DNA of 64,000 nt from an uncultured Prevotellaceae bacterium (GCA_900320055.1 ONQS01000008.1:1-64000), one strand, 5' to 3'; counted from the stretch's first letter, positions 1-10,824 are shown. Made by a program: numbers and translations. Notes: generated by a model from the letters alone, not told the origin.

Positions 1-27
1 TGTCCAGTTTGTCCAGTTTCTCCAGAT
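1..27. repeat. Short 9-mer tandem repeat at window edge
   Basis: The first bases read as three diverged copies of a 9-mer, TGTCCAGTT, TGTCCAGTT and TCTCCAGAT. The unit resembles the CCAGT-rich 9-mers found again near 58.2-58.36 kb. The array probably extends left of the window, so its full size cannot be seen. Confidence 0.5.
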
Positions 28-55
28 TTTTAGATGGGGTATGGGAAATTATGAT

Positions 56-63
56 TACCTTTG
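56..63 (+). promoter_or_regulatory. -7 promoter element before pyrG
   Basis: TACCTTTG matches the Bacteroidota primary-sigma -7 consensus TAnnTTTG and lies about 30 bases before the pyrG start. No clear TTTG -33 element is present; the region 20 bases upstream is T-rich only. Confidence 0.6.
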
Positions 64-91
64 CAGGTTAAAACTAAAATTACATCAATAG

Positions 92-1757
<1,666 letters not shown>

Positions 1758-1766
1758 GAGATATAT

Positions 1767-3854
1767 ATGGATAAGAACACTTTGATTGGAATGTTGCTGA
1801 TGGGAGCCGTGATATTCGGCTTCATGTGGCTCAACCAGCCCAGCGAGGCCGAAATGGCCGAGCGTCAGCGACAGATCGACTCGATCGCTGCCGTCGAGAA
1901 GGCCGAGCAGCGACACAGCCTGGCTGCTGGCAATGTGGACACACTTGCCGCCACCGAACAGGCCCAACTGCTGAGCGTGCTGCAGAACATGCCCGCCGAT
2001 GCCGCAACCATCAACAACGAGGGCGTGATGCTCTCGCTGCGTGACGGCAAGATCGACGGCACCGTCACCGTGGGCGACACCACCGTGCAGTGGAGCGAGG
2101 TTACCGCCGCCACAAGCGCCAACCCCGCCGTGCATAACCTGGCCGTGCAGGCCGTGCAGCGAGCACTGGACATGTATGCCAAGAACGGCTCGTTTGCCGC
2201 CTCGCTGACAGGCACCGAGCAGATGGTCACCCTCGAGAACGACTCGCTCAAGGTAGAACTGAGCACCAAGGGCGGCATCATCGCCCGCGCCACGCTCAAG
2301 GGCTACAAGACGTACAAGTCGCCCCAACTCGTGCTGTTTGACAAGGGCGACAACGACTACAGTTTCACCCTGAGCAACAACACGCAGCGCTTCGAGACCA
2401 AAAACTTCTACTTCACGCCGCAGCGCCTCAACGACAGCACCGTGGTGATGAACCTCGACCTCGAGGGCGGCGCCCAGTGGGGACTGAAGTACACCCTGGT
2501 GCCCGGCAGTTACATGGTGCGCATGGAGATGGTGCAGAAGAGCATGACGCGCATCATCCCGCTGAACATCAATCTGGTGGACCTCGACTGGCACCAGAAG
2601 ATCTCGCGCCACGAGTTCGGCAAGCAGTTTGAGGAGCGCAACAGTGGCATCTACTACAAGTTTGCCGGCAAGGGTGGGGAAGTGAAGAACACCCGCGAGA
2701 GCGGCACCGACGAGAAGGAAATCAAGGAGAAACTGAAATGGGTGAGCGCCAAGAACCAGTTCTTCTCGACCGTGCTCATCACCGACAGCGTGTTCTCGAC
2801 AGCCCAGTTGGCCAGCGCCGACACCAAGGACTCGCCCGACTATGAGCAGTACCTCAAGGACATCAACGTGCACACGATGGTGCCCTACTCGAGCGACAAG
2901 GCCGTGCCGGCGTCGTTCTACTTCTATATGGGCCCGAACCGCTACCACATGCTCTCGAGTTATGACAAGTATTCGCCCAAAGAGGACCTGAAACTCACCC
3001 ACCTGATTCCCCTGGGATGGAAACTCTTCCGCTGGATCAACACCGGCATCATCATTCCCGTGTTTGACTGGCTGGGCAAGTTCATGACCAACTATGGACT
3101 GATCATCCTGGTGCTGACCATCATCCTGAAGGTGGTGCTCTCGCCGCTGACCTACAAGACCTATATCTCGCAGGCCAAGATGCGATTCCTGGCGCCTGAC
3201 ATCGCCAAGATCAACGAGAAGTATCCCAACCCCGAGGATGCGATGAAGAAGCAGCAGAAGACCATGGAACTGTACCGCCTGGCGGGTGCCAACCCAATGG
3301 GTGGCTGCCTGCCCATGATGCTGCAGATGCCTATCCTGATCGCGATGTTCACCTTCTTCCCCTCGAGCATCGAGTTGAGAGGACAGTCCTTCCTGTGGGC
3401 CAACGACCTGAGCGCGCCCGACAAGATCGTGGAGTGGAGCACTCACATCCCGTTTATCTCGAGCACCTTCGGCAACCACATCAGCCTGTTCTGCCTGTTG
3501 ATGACCGTGACCAACCTGATCTACACCTACATCACGATGAAGTCGCAGAACCAGTCCCAGTCGATGCCTGGCATGAAGTGGATGATGTACCTGATGCCGT
3601 TGATGTTCTTGGTGTTCTTTAACAACTATGCGTCGGGATTGAGTTACTACTACTTTATCTCGCTGCTGATCACCATCCTGCAGACCTACAGTTGCCGCCT
3701 GTTTGTTACCGAGGACAAGGTGCGTGCCACCATGGCGGCCAACGCCTCCAAGCCCAAGAAGAAATCCAAGTGGATGCAGCGCCTGGAGGAGGCCCAGAAG
3801 ATGCAGCAACAGCAGCAGCGCGCCCAGCAGCAGCGCCAGCGCAAGCGCCGTTAG
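1767..3854 (+). CDS. yidC: Membrane protein insertase YidC (60 kDa inner-membrane type)
   Basis: Inserts and folds inner-membrane proteins, alone or with SecYEG. The 695 residues begin with a TM segment (IGMLLMGAVIFGFMWL), followed by a large periplasmic beta-rich domain up to about residue 400. The conserved insertase core follows, with membrane segments around ILVLTIILKVVLSPL, the loop KINEKYPNPEDAMKKQQK and MGGCLPMMLQMPIL. The C-terminus is a basic, glutamine-rich tail (QQQQRAQQQRQRKRR), typical of YidC proteins that contact the ribosome. The gene follows pyrG after a repeat tract, and its TAG stop abuts another repeat tract. Confidence 0.97.
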   Translation: MDKNTLIGMLLMGAVIFGFMWLNQPSEAEMAERQRQIDSIAAVEKAEQRHSLAAGNVDTLAATEQAQLLSVLQNMPADAATINNEGVMLSLRDGKIDGTVTVGDTTVQWSEVTAATSANPAVHNLAVQAVQRALDMYAKNGSFAASLTGTEQMVTLENDSLKVELSTKGGIIARATLKGYKTYKSPQLVLFDKGDNDYSFTLSNNTQRFETKNFYFTPQRLNDSTVVMNLDLEGGAQWGLKYTLVPGSYMVRMEMVQKSMTRIIPLNINLVDLDWHQKISRHEFGKQFEERNSGIYYKFAGKGGEVKNTRESGTDEKEIKEKLKWVSAKNQFFSTVLITDSVFSTAQLASADTKDSPDYEQYLKDINVHTMVPYSSDKAVPASFYFYMGPNRYHMLSSYDKYSPKEDLKLTHLIPLGWKLFRWINTGIIIPVFDWLGKFMTNYGLIILVLTIILKVVLSPLTYKTYISQAKMRFLAPDIAKINEKYPNPEDAMKKQQKTMELYRLAGANPMGGCLPMMLQMPILIAMFTFFPSSIELRGQSFLWANDLSAPDKIVEWSTHIPFISSTFGNHISLFCLLMTVTNLIYTYITMKSQNQSQSMPGMKWMMYLMPLMFLVFFNNYASGLSYYYFISLLITILQTYSCRLFVTEDKVRATMAANASKPKKKSKWMQRLEEAQKMQQQQQRAQQQRQRKRR

Positions 3855-3855
3855 T

Positions 3856-3943
3856 CGTTGAGTCGTTGAGTTGTTAGTTGTGTAGTTGTTAGTTGTGTAG
3901 TTTTTAGTTGTTAGTTGTGTAGTTTTTAGTTGTTAGTTTAATA
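3856..3943. repeat. Heptamer tandem array, reverse orientation (GTTAGTT)
   Basis: Diverged units of GTTAGTT, GTGTAGTT and TTTTAGTT fill the yidC downstream gap. They are the reverse complement of the AACTAAC heptamer family seen elsewhere in the window. Confidence 0.85.
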
Positions 3944-3952
3944 GCAGCAATT

Positions 3953-4318
3953 ATGAAATCTAGCGATTATAGAGAGTTAATTGTTTGGCAAAAAGCAATG
4001 ACGTTAACTAAGGAGATATACTCTTTAGTAAAGTTGCTGCCAAAAGAGGAAACCTATGCCTTATCAAATCAGATGAGAAGAGCCGTGGTCTCTATTCCCT
4101 CTAATATCGCAGAAGGCGAGGGACGCAATTCAGAAAAGGATTTTGTGCGTTTTCTCTCTCAGGCACGAGGCTCATTATGGGAACTATCGACTCAATTAGA
4201 GATATGTGAGCAGGTAGGTTATCTCAATAATGAACAGACTGAATGCGCTTTTGGCATGATAATTGAGGTTAGTAAAATGATCAATTCCTTGTCTAATTCA
4301 TTGTTAGCAAGGTCATGA
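3953..4318 (+). CDS. Four helix bundle protein (23S rRNA intervening-sequence/S23 family)
   Basis: A 121-residue, all-helical cytoplasmic protein with the hallmark order of the S23/four-helix-bundle family: YRELIVWQKAM near the start, QMRRAVVSIPSNIAEGEGR in the middle and FLSQARGSLWELSTQLEI after it. Members were first described in rRNA intervening sequences but are usually stand-alone genes of unknown biochemical role in Bacteroidota. The base composition and codons (ttt, aaa, tta, att) are clearly AT-richer than yidC or the TM2 gene. The gene is boxed in by heptamer arrays of opposite orientation on its two sides. Both points suggest acquisition by transfer. No rRNA sequence is adjacent. 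Confidence 0.88.
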   Translation: MKSSDYRELIVWQKAMTLTKEIYSLVKLLPKEETYALSNQMRRAVVSIPSNIAEGEGRNSEKDFVRFLSQARGSLWELSTQLEICEQVGYLNNEQTECAFGMIIEVSKMINSLSNSLLARS

Positions 4319-4366
4319 TTCAAGAAATTGTGTTTTTTTGCAAGGAGATGAAACTTTTCAGGAGTT

Positions 4367-4456
4367 AACAACGTCTAACTAACAACTAAGAACTAAGAAC
4401 TAAGAACTAACAACTAAGAACTAAGAACTATCAACTAACAACTAACAACTAACAAC
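4367..4456. repeat. Heptamer tandem array (AACTAAC/AACTAAG)
   Basis: About a dozen nearly perfect 7-base units (AACTAAC, AACTAAG, one AACTATC) lie between the four-helix-bundle gene and the TM2 gene, ending some 16 bases before the TM2 start codon. Confidence 0.92.
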
Positions 4457-4472
4457 TTTAAAAATAGAAACT

Positions 4473-4919
4473 ATGTACATTCATAATTGTCCCGAGTGCG
4501 GAAAGCAATACAGCACTCAAGAGAAAGTGAACCGTGTGAAATGCCCCTACTGCGGAGCCGAGACCAACGTGTCCTACTCCGAACAGGACGGACAGCAGTT
4601 CCAGGACCAGTGGCGCCAGTTTGGCGATCAGGCCAGCGCCGTTGTCGATGACGTGTTCAGCAGCGGCCGCTCGGGCAAGAGCCGTGGCGTGGCCGGACTG
4701 TTGGCATTGTTCCTGGGCAGTGTGGGCCTGCACTACTTCTACATCAACAAGCCTAACGCCGGAATCCTGTTTCTGGTGGCTACGCTGCTCACCTGTGGAG
4801 TGCTGGGTGTCGTTACCCAGATCGTCTCCATCATCCAGGGTGTGCTGTTCTTCACCTCCTCACAAGAGGAGTTTGAGCGCAAGTGGGTGAACTCACCCAG
4901 CAACTTCCCGCTGTTCTAG
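4473..4919 (+). CDS. TM2 domain protein with N-terminal zinc ribbon
   Basis: The 148 residues start with a zinc-ribbon-like knuckle pair, Cys6-x2-Cys9 and Cys24-x2-Cys27. After a polar linker comes a TM2 domain, roughly residues 68-130: KSRGVAGLLALFLGSVGLHY, then FYINKPNAGILF and a second hydrophobic helix ending IIQGVLFF. TM2 proteins are small two-helix inner-membrane proteins with no established enzymatic role. The pairing with a zinc ribbon is common among bacterial members. It is followed closely by a membrane-anchored GH25 enzyme on the same strand. Confidence 0.88.
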   Translation: MYIHNCPECGKQYSTQEKVNRVKCPYCGAETNVSYSEQDGQQFQDQWRQFGDQASAVVDDVFSSGRSGKSRGVAGLLALFLGSVGLHYFYINKPNAGILFLVATLLTCGVLGVVTQIVSIIQGVLFFTSSQEEFERKWVNSPSNFPLF

Positions 4920-4950
4920 CGACAGTGTGGCTTAAAAACGATGATTGCCT

Positions 4951-5709
4951 ATGGGTAAACGCCCCGTGCCGACCCGACCCGATTACATCAAGTGGCTGCT
5001 CCTGCTAGGAGCGGCTGCACTTGTTGTGTTGATAGGGGCCTATGTGACCTGGCACTTCATCCTGCCGCACTCGGTCAACGTGGACCGCTACCGCTATCCG
5101 GTGGCCGGCATCGACGTGTCCAAGCACAATGGCGACATCGACTTTGAGCAGGTCAGCGACGACGATTACCAGTTTGTCTTTATCAAGGCGAGCGAGGGCA
5201 AGACCTACAAGGACGACGCCTTTGAGCGTAACTATGAGCAAGCCCGTGAGGCAGGACTCAAAGTGGGCGCCTACCACTTCTTCCGCAAAAACCGCACCGC
5301 GCGCGAGCAGGCCGACAACCTGCTGGCCGCCATACGTGGCAAGCATCTGGATCTGCCCCTTGTCATCGACCTGGAGGACGATTGGGGCAATGGCGCCACC
5401 GTGAGCCGCCAGACCGCCATCGACCGCGTGATGGAGATGATCGACATCCTGGCCAGCAAGGGTTACCGCGTGATGATTTACACCAACCTGGACGGTTACG
5501 AGAAGTACTACAAGGACCTGCTGGGCGACCACGACCTGTGGCTCTGCTCGTTTACCAGCCCCGACCTGCTGCCTCACCTGCCTCACGTGATACAGCAGTT
5601 CAGCCATGAGGGCACCGTGAGCGGCATCGACGGCAATGTGGACCTGAACGTGTGGCGCGGCAGCGAGAAAGAGTGGCAGCGCTACCTCGATAGCATAGAT
5701 CAACCTTGA
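4951..5709 (+). CDS. Membrane-anchored GH25 lysozyme (muramidase)
   Basis: Predicted N,O-muramidase cleaving the MurNAc-GlcNAc bond of peptidoglycan. I place the start at ATG 4951, giving 252 residues; an in-frame TTG lies six bases earlier. One TM helix (WLLLLGAAALVVLIGAYVTW) anchors the protein, with the enzyme on the periplasmic side. The GH25 domain begins at VAGIDVSKHNGDIDF, whose first Asp is typical. It continues with FVFIKASEGKTY, VGAYHFF, the acidic pair in PLVIDLEDDW and the closing GIDGNVDLNVW, all expected for an intact catalytic barrel. It probably remodels the cell wall rather than lysing other cells, since it is tethered and sits among housekeeping genes. Confidence 0.93.
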   Translation: MGKRPVPTRPDYIKWLLLLGAAALVVLIGAYVTWHFILPHSVNVDRYRYPVAGIDVSKHNGDIDFEQVSDDDYQFVFIKASEGKTYKDDAFERNYEQAREAGLKVGAYHFFRKNRTAREQADNLLAAIRGKHLDLPLVIDLEDDWGNGATVSRQTAIDRVMEMIDILASKGYRVMIYTNLDGYEKYYKDLLGDHDLWLCSFTSPDLLPHLPHVIQQFSHEGTVSGIDGNVDLNVWRGSEKEWQRYLDSIDQP

Positions 5710-5727
5710 CAAAATGTGTAATGCGAT

Positions 5728-6357
5728 ATGAAAAAACGACTTAACCGATACCTCTATCTGGCTGTGCTGCTGCTGGCGATGATCGTCGGCGGCGCCACCG
5801 ACGCCAGCGCCACCGTCTATAACTGGAGCCGCTATGACCTGTCGTTTGAGACGCCCGACGACGGGTTCGTCACCTTCAACAGCCCCACGCGCTTTGAGAT
5901 CCAGTGGGAGGATATGGTGATGACCGTGCAACTCTATAGCCAGGACAAGGGCGATGAGAAAAAGATGCTCACCGAGAACCTGCAGCGCAAAGCCATGGGC
6001 TATAACATGTATGACCTGAATATGGGCAAGTTGAAGGTCAAGGGCTTCAAAAAGACCTACAGCATCGACGGCACCATGCCCGATGGCTCCAGAGCCATCA
6101 TCGCCGACCTCGTCTCCAAGAAGCAGAACCTCATCGTCGAGATCACCGTCAACTACCTGTATGGCAACCGCGAAGTGGTCGAGGACATGATCAAGAGTTT
6201 TGCCGAAAACAAGAAGCAGCAGCCCAACCACGAGCGCAAGCGCCAGAAGGTGCAGACCCGCCAGAAGGCCGACCGCGAGCAGGAAAAGGCCAAAAAGGAG
6301 CAGCAACAGCAGCAACAGAGCCAACCCACCAAGAAGGAGAAACTCTATGACGCCTGA
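5728..6357 (+). CDS. Exported protein of unknown function with Lys/Gln-rich tail
   Basis: I do not recognise a named family. The 209 residues start with a signal peptide (KKRLNRYLYLAVLLLAMIVGG... ending near ASA). A compact domain of about 130 residues follows (YDLSFETPDDGFVTFNSPTRF onward). The last 45 residues are a low-complexity, highly basic Lys/Arg/Gln stretch including a run of seven glutamines. It lies 18 bases after the GH25 gene and may be co-transcribed with it. The basic tail could bind the envelope or nucleic acid, but nothing in the sequence decides this. Confidence 0.8.
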   Translation: MKKRLNRYLYLAVLLLAMIVGGATDASATVYNWSRYDLSFETPDDGFVTFNSPTRFEIQWEDMVMTVQLYSQDKGDEKKMLTENLQRKAMGYNMYDLNMGKLKVKGFKKTYSIDGTMPDGSRAIIADLVSKKQNLIVEITVNYLYGNREVVEDMIKSFAENKKQQPNHERKRQKVQTRQKADREQEKAKKEQQQQQQSQPTKKEKLYDA

Positions 6358-6452
6358 GGCCGTCTAGCCGATGCTGGCGAGCCAGTGATGTTAGCGCTCT
6401 GTGGCACAACAAGATATACCGATTATTCACCTCCAATCAAAATAATGAGCCG

Positions 6453-7703
6453 ATGATGAAACAGACTACTTCTCGAACCCTGATGGCCCTGGCCATGATC
6501 GCAATCGTGGCGATGACGGGCACAGCACATGATGCCGAGCGCCCCGACGCGACCACCGGCATGCTCTACGCACCCCTGGTCTATGACCAATATGACATGG
6601 ATGCGCTCAACCGCCATCCCTCGAGCAGCGCGACCACCGACGTGTATAATCTGGACGCTGGCGACCAGTGGCTGCAGGAAGCGATGGCCCGGTCGAGCCG
6701 CACGCGCCAGATCCGCCAGCGCGCGATGATCGAGAATCCGCAACTGGTGGCCTATAATGCCAACCGCCTGCCCGCGGCCCCCCCCGAGGGCGTCATTCCC
6801 AGCGACCCCAGGCAGGGCATGCTCACCATCGCCCCCCAGCAGGTCGAGATCGATGAGGTGACCCCTCCCGATGCTCCGGCGCAGCCGTTACACAACTGGC
6901 TGCACGTGTTTAACGCCTCCTTGCAGTTCACTCAGGCCTATATCAGCGGCAACTGGTATCAGGGCGGCGAGAATAACCTGGCGTTGCTCGGAAGCATCAA
7001 CTGGAACTGTAACCTCAATCAGGATGTTCATCCCAATTGGTTGTTTAACAACGCCTTGTCCTACAAGTTGGGCGTTGCGACAACTCATGGCGACAGCATC
7101 CGCAAGTATCTCATCAACGAGGACAACTTCCTGTTCACTTCGCAACTGGGTTATAAGGCTGTGAAAAATTGGTACTACAGCGCCATGCTCCAGTTCACGA
7201 CCCAGTTCCTGAACAATTACAAGACCAACACCCGCACAATGACAGCCGCATTTCTCTCTCCGGCTGAGTTGAACATCGGTCTGGGTATGACCTATAACTA
7301 CAAGAAGGCCGATGACCGCATGTTCACCCTGGCCATCGCGCCCATCTCCTATAACCTGAAGTATTGCCGTAACATCAGCGACATCGATCCCACGCGCTTT
7401 GGCATCGATGCCGGTCATCACAGCAAGAGCACCATCGGTAGCAACTTCGAGGCTAAGTGGCTGTGGCGGTTCACGCCTAGTGTGATGCTCACCTCCAGGC
7501 TCTATATGTTTACCAACTATGAGTATGTGCAGGGCGACTGGGAGAACACCTTTGACTTTGCCATCGGCAAGTACCTCACCACCCAGTTATACACCCACCT
7601 GCGCTTTGACCGCTCCCGCGCTCGCGACGATGACTGGAACTACTGGCAGTTCAAGGAGATCCTTAGCCTGGGCGTGATCTATCGCTTCGCTACTGTCAAC
7701 TGA
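6453..7703 (+). CDS. DUF3078 domain outer-envelope protein
   Basis: The 416 residues carry a signal peptide (TLMALAMIAIVAMTGTAHA-like; ATG at 6453 or 6456). A disordered Pro-rich region runs to about residue 145. A DUF3078 domain then runs to the end: LHVFNASLQFTQAYISGNW, YQGGENNLALLGSINW and GLGMTYNY. The alternating aromatic/polar strands and the terminal Tyr/Phe (VIYRFATVN) suggest an outer-membrane beta-barrel. DUF3078 proteins are common in Bacteroidota and their function is not established. It heads a tight four-gene group ending with the C69 dipeptidase. Confidence 0.88.
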   Translation: MMKQTTSRTLMALAMIAIVAMTGTAHDAERPDATTGMLYAPLVYDQYDMDALNRHPSSSATTDVYNLDAGDQWLQEAMARSSRTRQIRQRAMIENPQLVAYNANRLPAAPPEGVIPSDPRQGMLTIAPQQVEIDEVTPPDAPAQPLHNWLHVFNASLQFTQAYISGNWYQGGENNLALLGSINWNCNLNQDVHPNWLFNNALSYKLGVATTHGDSIRKYLINEDNFLFTSQLGYKAVKNWYYSAMLQFTTQFLNNYKTNTRTMTAAFLSPAELNIGLGMTYNYKKADDRMFTLAIAPISYNLKYCRNISDIDPTRFGIDAGHHSKSTIGSNFEAKWLWRFTPSVMLTSRLYMFTNYEYVQGDWENTFDFAIGKYLTTQLYTHLRFDRSRARDDDWNYWQFKEILSLGVIYRFATVN

Positions 7704-7712
7704 TAAGTGCCC

Positions 7713-8309
7713 ATGACACGACGCATACTGGCCATATTGCTCATGATCACCCTGCTGCCGATCGCAGCGGCGGCAAGTGACGGTGTGCCCAAGCGGTCGG
7801 TCGTCATCACCGGACTCGACATCGACTCGATGCGCGTGAGGCTCGACGAGATCGACATGCAGCCCCTAGAGGGCATCTGGTACTATCCCAACGAGGAGAT
7901 GACACTGGGCATAGAGCGGTTTAGGGGCCTGCATAACATAGGCTACCGCATCATCCTGCTCGATTCGCCCGACATCGATCTGATGCCGGGCACCGTCATC
8001 GGTTACATCGCCAGCAGTGCGGTGGACAGCAAGTATCAGTTGTGGCTCTATAGTCAGCGCAGCCACCTGACGTTGACCAAGCCCCTCGAGTGTGTCGCCA
8101 CACTCAATGCCAAGGCTACCACGCTCACGTTTGACCCTCCTCACTGGAAGGTCAAGGTGCGCGTCAACATAGCGCGCTTCCTGCCCACACTCTTCAACGG
8201 CATTAGCGTCATCCCCGAGAAGACCGGAGAGCGACTGCCCATCGGCTTCCGCAAAATCTATCCCGAGGGTGGGGAGGGAACACCGTTTAACAAAGTTAGA
8301 TACCTGTGA
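7713..8309 (+). CDS. Exported protein of unknown function
   Basis: Not recognised. I use ATG 7713 (198 residues); an in-frame GTG lies six bases upstream. A signal peptide (RRILAILLMITLLPIAAAASD) is followed by a roughly 175-residue soluble domain with features such as LEGIWYYPNEEMTLGIERF, where LEGIWYY resembles the entry strand of lipocalin-like folds. That resemblance is weak. The gene starts nine bases after the DUF3078 stop and its own stop overlaps the next start (TGATG), so it is translationally coupled. Confidence 0.75.
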   Translation: MTRRILAILLMITLLPIAAAASDGVPKRSVVITGLDIDSMRVRLDEIDMQPLEGIWYYPNEEMTLGIERFRGLHNIGYRIILLDSPDIDLMPGTVIGYIASSAVDSKYQLWLYSQRSHLTLTKPLECVATLNAKATTLTFDPPHWKVKVRVNIARFLPTLFNGISVIPEKTGERLPIGFRKIYPEGGEGTPFNKVRYL

Positions 8310-8830
8310 TGAGACGAAATGACCGACATATCCGAGTAGTAGTGCGCCCGTTCCTGCTGATGATGGTGACGGCCGTGCTGCTGTGTGCCAATACCATTGA
8401 CGCGCGCACGCGCACTACCCGCAAGAACCTGCACTCCAACCAAGTGCCTGTCATGGCGCTGGAGTCGAGCGACGGACTCCTGCCCGACAGCCTCGCGTGT
8501 GTCGATGCTGATGCCGTCTCGCTCAAGGGCTACAACAAGCGGGCCAGCGACAGTAAAGAGTCCTTCTTTATCACCAACAACACCGCAAGCCGCATGAGCG
8601 CCGTGCGGTTGCTGCTCCGCTACACCACGATGGACGACCAACTGCTCACCCAGCGATCAGTCACCATACCTGTCAGCCTCATGCCTGGAGAAACCAAGTT
8701 GGTGAGCGTCAAGTCGTTTGACATCCAGCGGCTCTTCTACTACTACGCGGGCCCTCAGCCCCGCAAGGCGGCCACCCCATTCAAGGTGGCCTTCAGGCTG
8801 ACGGGCTATGACGTTCCAGTGGGACATTAA
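8309..8830 (+). CDS. Exported protein of unknown function
   Basis: Not recognised. The 173 residues contain an N-terminal signal or anchor segment (RPFLLMMVTAVLLCANTIDA). A beta-rich domain follows; its stretch ESFFITNNTASRMSAVRLLL, a short turn, and then VSLMPGETKLVSV resemble an immunoglobulin-like or chaperone-like fold. The ATG overlaps the previous stop by one base, which strongly suggests coupled expression with the preceding gene. The C69 peptidase follows within 50 bases. Confidence 0.75.
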   Translation: MRRNDRHIRVVVRPFLLMMVTAVLLCANTIDARTRTTRKNLHSNQVPVMALESSDGLLPDSLACVDADAVSLKGYNKRASDSKESFFITNNTASRMSAVRLLLRYTTMDDQLLTQRSVTIPVSLMPGETKLVSVKSFDIQRLFYYYAGPQPRKAATPFKVAFRLTGYDVPVGH

Positions 8831-8879
8831 CCGAGAACACTACATTCACCTAATAAATATCACTAAACAAAACGAAAAA

Positions 8880-10553
8880 ATGAAACATCTGTCAATCAAA
8901 TTGTTATCGGCTGCTCTGCTGGCTCTGGCCGGATGGAGCACCGCCGATGCGTGCACCAATCTGCTGGTGGGTAAGAACGCCAGTGCCGATGGCTCGACAA
9001 TCATTACCTATGCTGCCGACAGTCACACCCTGTTTGGTGACCTGCAGTATCTGCCCGCAGCCGACCATGCACCCGGCTCGATGCGCGAGATCGTGGACTG
9101 GGACAGCGGCAAGCGCCTGGGCGCTATCCCCGAGGTCGCTCACACCTATGCCGTCGTCGGCAACATGAATGAGCACCAAGTGACTATCGCCGAGAGCACC
9201 TGGGGCGGACACGAGCAGTTGTGGGACACCACGGGTAATTCCATCATCGACTATGGTAGCCTGATGTACATCGCCCTGCAGCGTTCCAAGACCGCCCGTG
9301 AGGCCATCAAGGTCATGACCGACCTGGTTGCCAAGTATGGTTACGCCAGCGAGGGTGAGTCCTTCTCGATCGGTGACCCCAACGAGATCTGGATCATGGA
9401 CATGATCGGTAAGGGCTCTGGCGAAATCGGCGCCGTGTGGGTGGCTATCCGCATCCCCGATGACTGCATTGCCGGCCATGCCAACAATCCGCGCATCTGG
9501 AAGTTTAACATGAAGGACAAGAAGAATGTCATGTACAGCAAGGACGTGATCTCGTTTGCCAAGAAGAAAGGCCTGTACAGCGGCAAGGATGCTGATTTTG
9601 CTTTCGCTCCCGTTTATCAGAACATTGATGCTGGCGCGCTCAGAGGCTGTGATGCCCGCGTGTGGAGTTACTTCAACCGTTTCCATCAGGGCATGGACGC
9701 CTATCTGCCTTTTATCTATGGCAAGAAGGGTGCCGAGGTGATGCCGCTCTATCTCAAGCCCGACCGCAAGATCAGCGTGCGCGACATGCAGGAGATGATG
9801 CGTGACCACTACGAGGGTACCCCGTTCGACATGACCGTGGATCCCGGTGCCACCACCGCCTATGGTGTCCCCTATCGCTGGCGTCCCATGGACTTTGAGG
9901 TCGACGGCGTGAAGTATAGCCAGGAGCGTGCCATCGCTACCCAGCAGACGGGTTGGGTGTTTACTGCCCAGATGCGCTCATGGATGCCCGACGAGGTGGG
10001 CGGTTGCTTCTGGTTTGGCGTTGATGATGCCAACACCTCGGTCTTTGTCCCCATGTATTGCTCCATCACCCAAGTGCCCGAGAGTTACCGCCAGGGCAAG
10101 GCCGACATGTATACCCTCGACTGGGATTGCGCATTCTGGGTTAACAACTGGGTTGCCAACCAAGCCTATGCCCGCTATTCACAGATGATTGGCGACATCC
10201 GCAAGGTGCAGGGTGCCCTCGAGGATGGATTTGCCAAGCAGCAGTCGGTTATCGAGGCACAGGCCACATCGCTGCTTACCACCGACCGTGACGCTGCCAT
10301 CCGCCTGCTGACCAACTACTCGGTCAATGCCGGACAGGATGCCACCGCTCGTTACAAGAAGTTGGGCGAGTACCTCTTCGTCAAGTACCTCGACGGCAAC
10401 ATCAAGAAGGAGAAGGACGGCAAGTTCCTGCGCAACGAGTATGGCACTCCCGCTTCCCCCACCTTTGGCGGTTACACGCAGGAGTATTACGACATGCTCA
10501 TCAAGGGCCCCAACGGCGGTGATCGCCTGAAGGTTGTTGAGCCCGAGAAATAA
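8880..10553 (+). CDS. C69-family dipeptidase (PepD-like Ntn hydrolase), exported
   Basis: Cleaves dipeptides or other small peptides from the N-terminus, here outside the cytoplasm. The ORF continues upstream, but ATG 8880 is the plausible start because a signal peptide follows directly (LSIKLLSAALLALAGWSTADA). Cleavage would expose Cys25 in ACTNLLVGKNAS, and family C69 uses exactly such an N-terminal cysteine as nucleophile after processing. Other family marks are STIITYAADSH, ESTWGGHEQL, YGYASEGESFSIGDPNE and AGHANNPRIW. The 557 residues suit the family. It is the last gene of the 6.4-10.5 kb group and is followed by a clear terminator. Confidence 0.93.
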   Translation: MKHLSIKLLSAALLALAGWSTADACTNLLVGKNASADGSTIITYAADSHTLFGDLQYLPAADHAPGSMREIVDWDSGKRLGAIPEVAHTYAVVGNMNEHQVTIAESTWGGHEQLWDTTGNSIIDYGSLMYIALQRSKTAREAIKVMTDLVAKYGYASEGESFSIGDPNEIWIMDMIGKGSGEIGAVWVAIRIPDDCIAGHANNPRIWKFNMKDKKNVMYSKDVISFAKKKGLYSGKDADFAFAPVYQNIDAGALRGCDARVWSYFNRFHQGMDAYLPFIYGKKGAEVMPLYLKPDRKISVRDMQEMMRDHYEGTPFDMTVDPGATTAYGVPYRWRPMDFEVDGVKYSQERAIATQQTGWVFTAQMRSWMPDEVGGCFWFGVDDANTSVFVPMYCSITQVPESYRQGKADMYTLDWDCAFWVNNWVANQAYARYSQMIGDIRKVQGALEDGFAKQQSVIEAQATSLLTTDRDAAIRLLTNYSVNAGQDATARYKKLGEYLFVKYLDGNIKKEKDGKFLRNEYGTPASPTFGGYTQEYYDMLIKGPNGGDRLKVVEPEK

Positions 10554-10577
10554 TCCTTAGAGGAAATCAACTAAAAA

Positions 10578-10612
10578 TGCCGCATCGATATCACATCGGT
10601 GCGGCAATTTTA
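10578..10612 (+). terminator. Intrinsic terminator after C69 dipeptidase
   Basis: A 12-bp stem, TGCCGCATCGAT with ATCGGTGCGGCA (one G-U pair), is followed by ATTTTAT. Confidence 0.8.
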
Positions 10613-10794
10613 TCTCTGTTTACTTACTTGCATTGTTTGATTGACTCGATAAAAATCAACTAATAACTAATTCACTTTCTCATGATGCAAAATTACAACC
10701 GTGCTGGGGTATGCACAATCGCAACAATCGGTCATTTTCAGGGTCATTTATTCATCATTATAGGGGATTTTCTAAAAAACATGACCACTTTGAG

Positions 10795-10824
10795 TTGGTT
10801 TTTTAAAGATTCTTGCTACTTTTG
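10795..10824 (+). promoter_or_regulatory. Promoter of GumN/TraB gene
   Basis: TTGG at 10795-10798 and TACTTTTG at 10817-10824, spaced 18 bases, fit the Bacteroidota -33/-7 pattern. The start codon lies 33 bases downstream. Confidence 0.7.
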
